From positions 1 to 46,145 of the forward strand of contig JAAURB010000037.1 in assembly GCA_012033335.1 (NCBI GenBank): a DNA stretch of 46,145 nucleotides, in the 5' to 3' direction. The translations under genes and the position numbers were made by a program. The notes beneath the pieces were generated by a model that worked only from the letters and a program-made list of their open reading frames with translations, was not told where the DNA came from and made no database searches. The DNA comes from Oscillatoriales cyanobacterium RM2_1_1. Lineage in GTDB: Bacteria > Cyanobacteriota > Cyanobacteriia > Cyanobacteriales > Microcoleaceae. Shown piece after piece: positions 46,028-46,145 of this stretch. How positions within the stretch are numbered: the stretch's first letter is position 1; each line of letters begins with the position of its first letter.

Positions 46028-46145
46028 CTGAATGATGCAATGAATCATTGCGGAATCGGGACATCCCAGAATTTGAGGTAATGAAGTAGCAACCGAATCG
46101 AGTGCTTCAGCATTTCTACGGATTTGGAATAACAGAGCGTCTTGC
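46028..46145 (-). mobile_element. IS1-family insertion element, end of element (partial)
   Basis: Similarity to the ABC exporter stops near 46024. The next bases, starting near GAATGATGC (46030), are the probable element end; E. coli IS1 ends have a comparable GTGATGC core, a weak match. The element runs off the window, so its other end and the expected 8-9 bp target duplication are not visible. Confidence 0.6.
46045..46145 (-). CDS. IS1-family transposase, C-terminal fragment
   Basis: The last 32 codons plus TGA of a minus-strand gene cut by the window edge. The segment KTLCYSKSVEMLKHSIRL followed by LLHYLKFWDVPIPQ matches the end of IS1-type DDE transposases, where the E. coli InsB end has RKTICFSKSVELHDKVI. 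The protein would cut and join DNA for movement of the element. The other frame, continuous with the ABC fragment, gives no recognised protein. Confidence 0.7.
   Translation of the reverse strand, partial: KTLCYSKSVEMLKHSIRLLLHYLKFWDVPIPQ

Noticed and set aside
46025-46145. In-frame extension of the ABC protein upstream of RRQF
   Set aside because: It gives FQIRRNAEALDSVATSLPQ, unlike any ABC ATPase, while another frame gives a transposase end.

Overview
The window is chromosomal DNA from a cyanobacterium. The evidence is the 3' end of psbA at the left edge, a psbT gene, an FtsH2-like thylakoid protease, the cyanobacterial order rpsL-rpsG-fusA-tufA-rpsJ-LON-domain gene, and many HIP1 octamers (GCGATCGC). 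Moderate GC content and many short palindromic intergenic repeats suggest a large-genome, possibly filamentous lineage. The genus cannot be fixed from sequence alone.

Layout. 1-2.6 kb: end of psbA with its terminator, then two paralogous membrane-anchored SGNH proteins. 2.8-9.6 kb: a CNNM/CorC-type membrane protein, mfd (with an apparent frameshift) and a TPR protein convergent with it. 9.8-15.1 kb: panB, a four-helix-bundle protein, a zinc-ribbon Ser/Thr kinase with a frameshifted membrane domain, and a subtilase with a P-domain. 15.1-17.2 kb: a gene-poor stretch with an orphan terminator, a secreted helical protein, BolA and monothiol glutaredoxin. 17.3-21.7 kb (all minus strand): rpsA, nrdR, psbT (31 aa), a PpiC isomerase and a DUF92/VTE6-like membrane protein. 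22-30.5 kb: two MscS paralogues, a VOC protein, a lipase-like hydrolase, a basic proline-rich protein, an orphan peptide-binding lipoprotein, and a DUF697-type GTPase with a small membrane protein. 30.7-37.5 kb: a metallophosphoesterase, a ParM/ParR-like pair, ftsH, hisB and tRNA-Lys(UUU). 37.7-43.9 kb: the str ribosomal operon ending in a LON-domain protein. 43.9-46.1 kb: a large membrane protein, then the 3' part of an ABC exporter cut by what looks like an IS1-family element running off the window.

Two themes run through the window. First, intergenic spaces carry at least three families of short quasi-palindromic elements. The largest has six copies here; its flanks are conserved while the central hairpin arms change sequence yet remain self-complementary. 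Second, four single-base frameshifts in or beside homopolymer runs break otherwise well-conserved genes (mfd, the kinase twice, fusA). Sequence error is the simplest explanation, but the fusA site is an exact A-AAA-AAG slippery heptamer in the phase needed for a -1 ribosomal shift, so it deserves a direct check. The main possible systems are a chromosomal actin-type ParM/ParR pair, a candidate small RNA ending at 15368, and the hairpin repeat family. None can be proven new from sequence alone.
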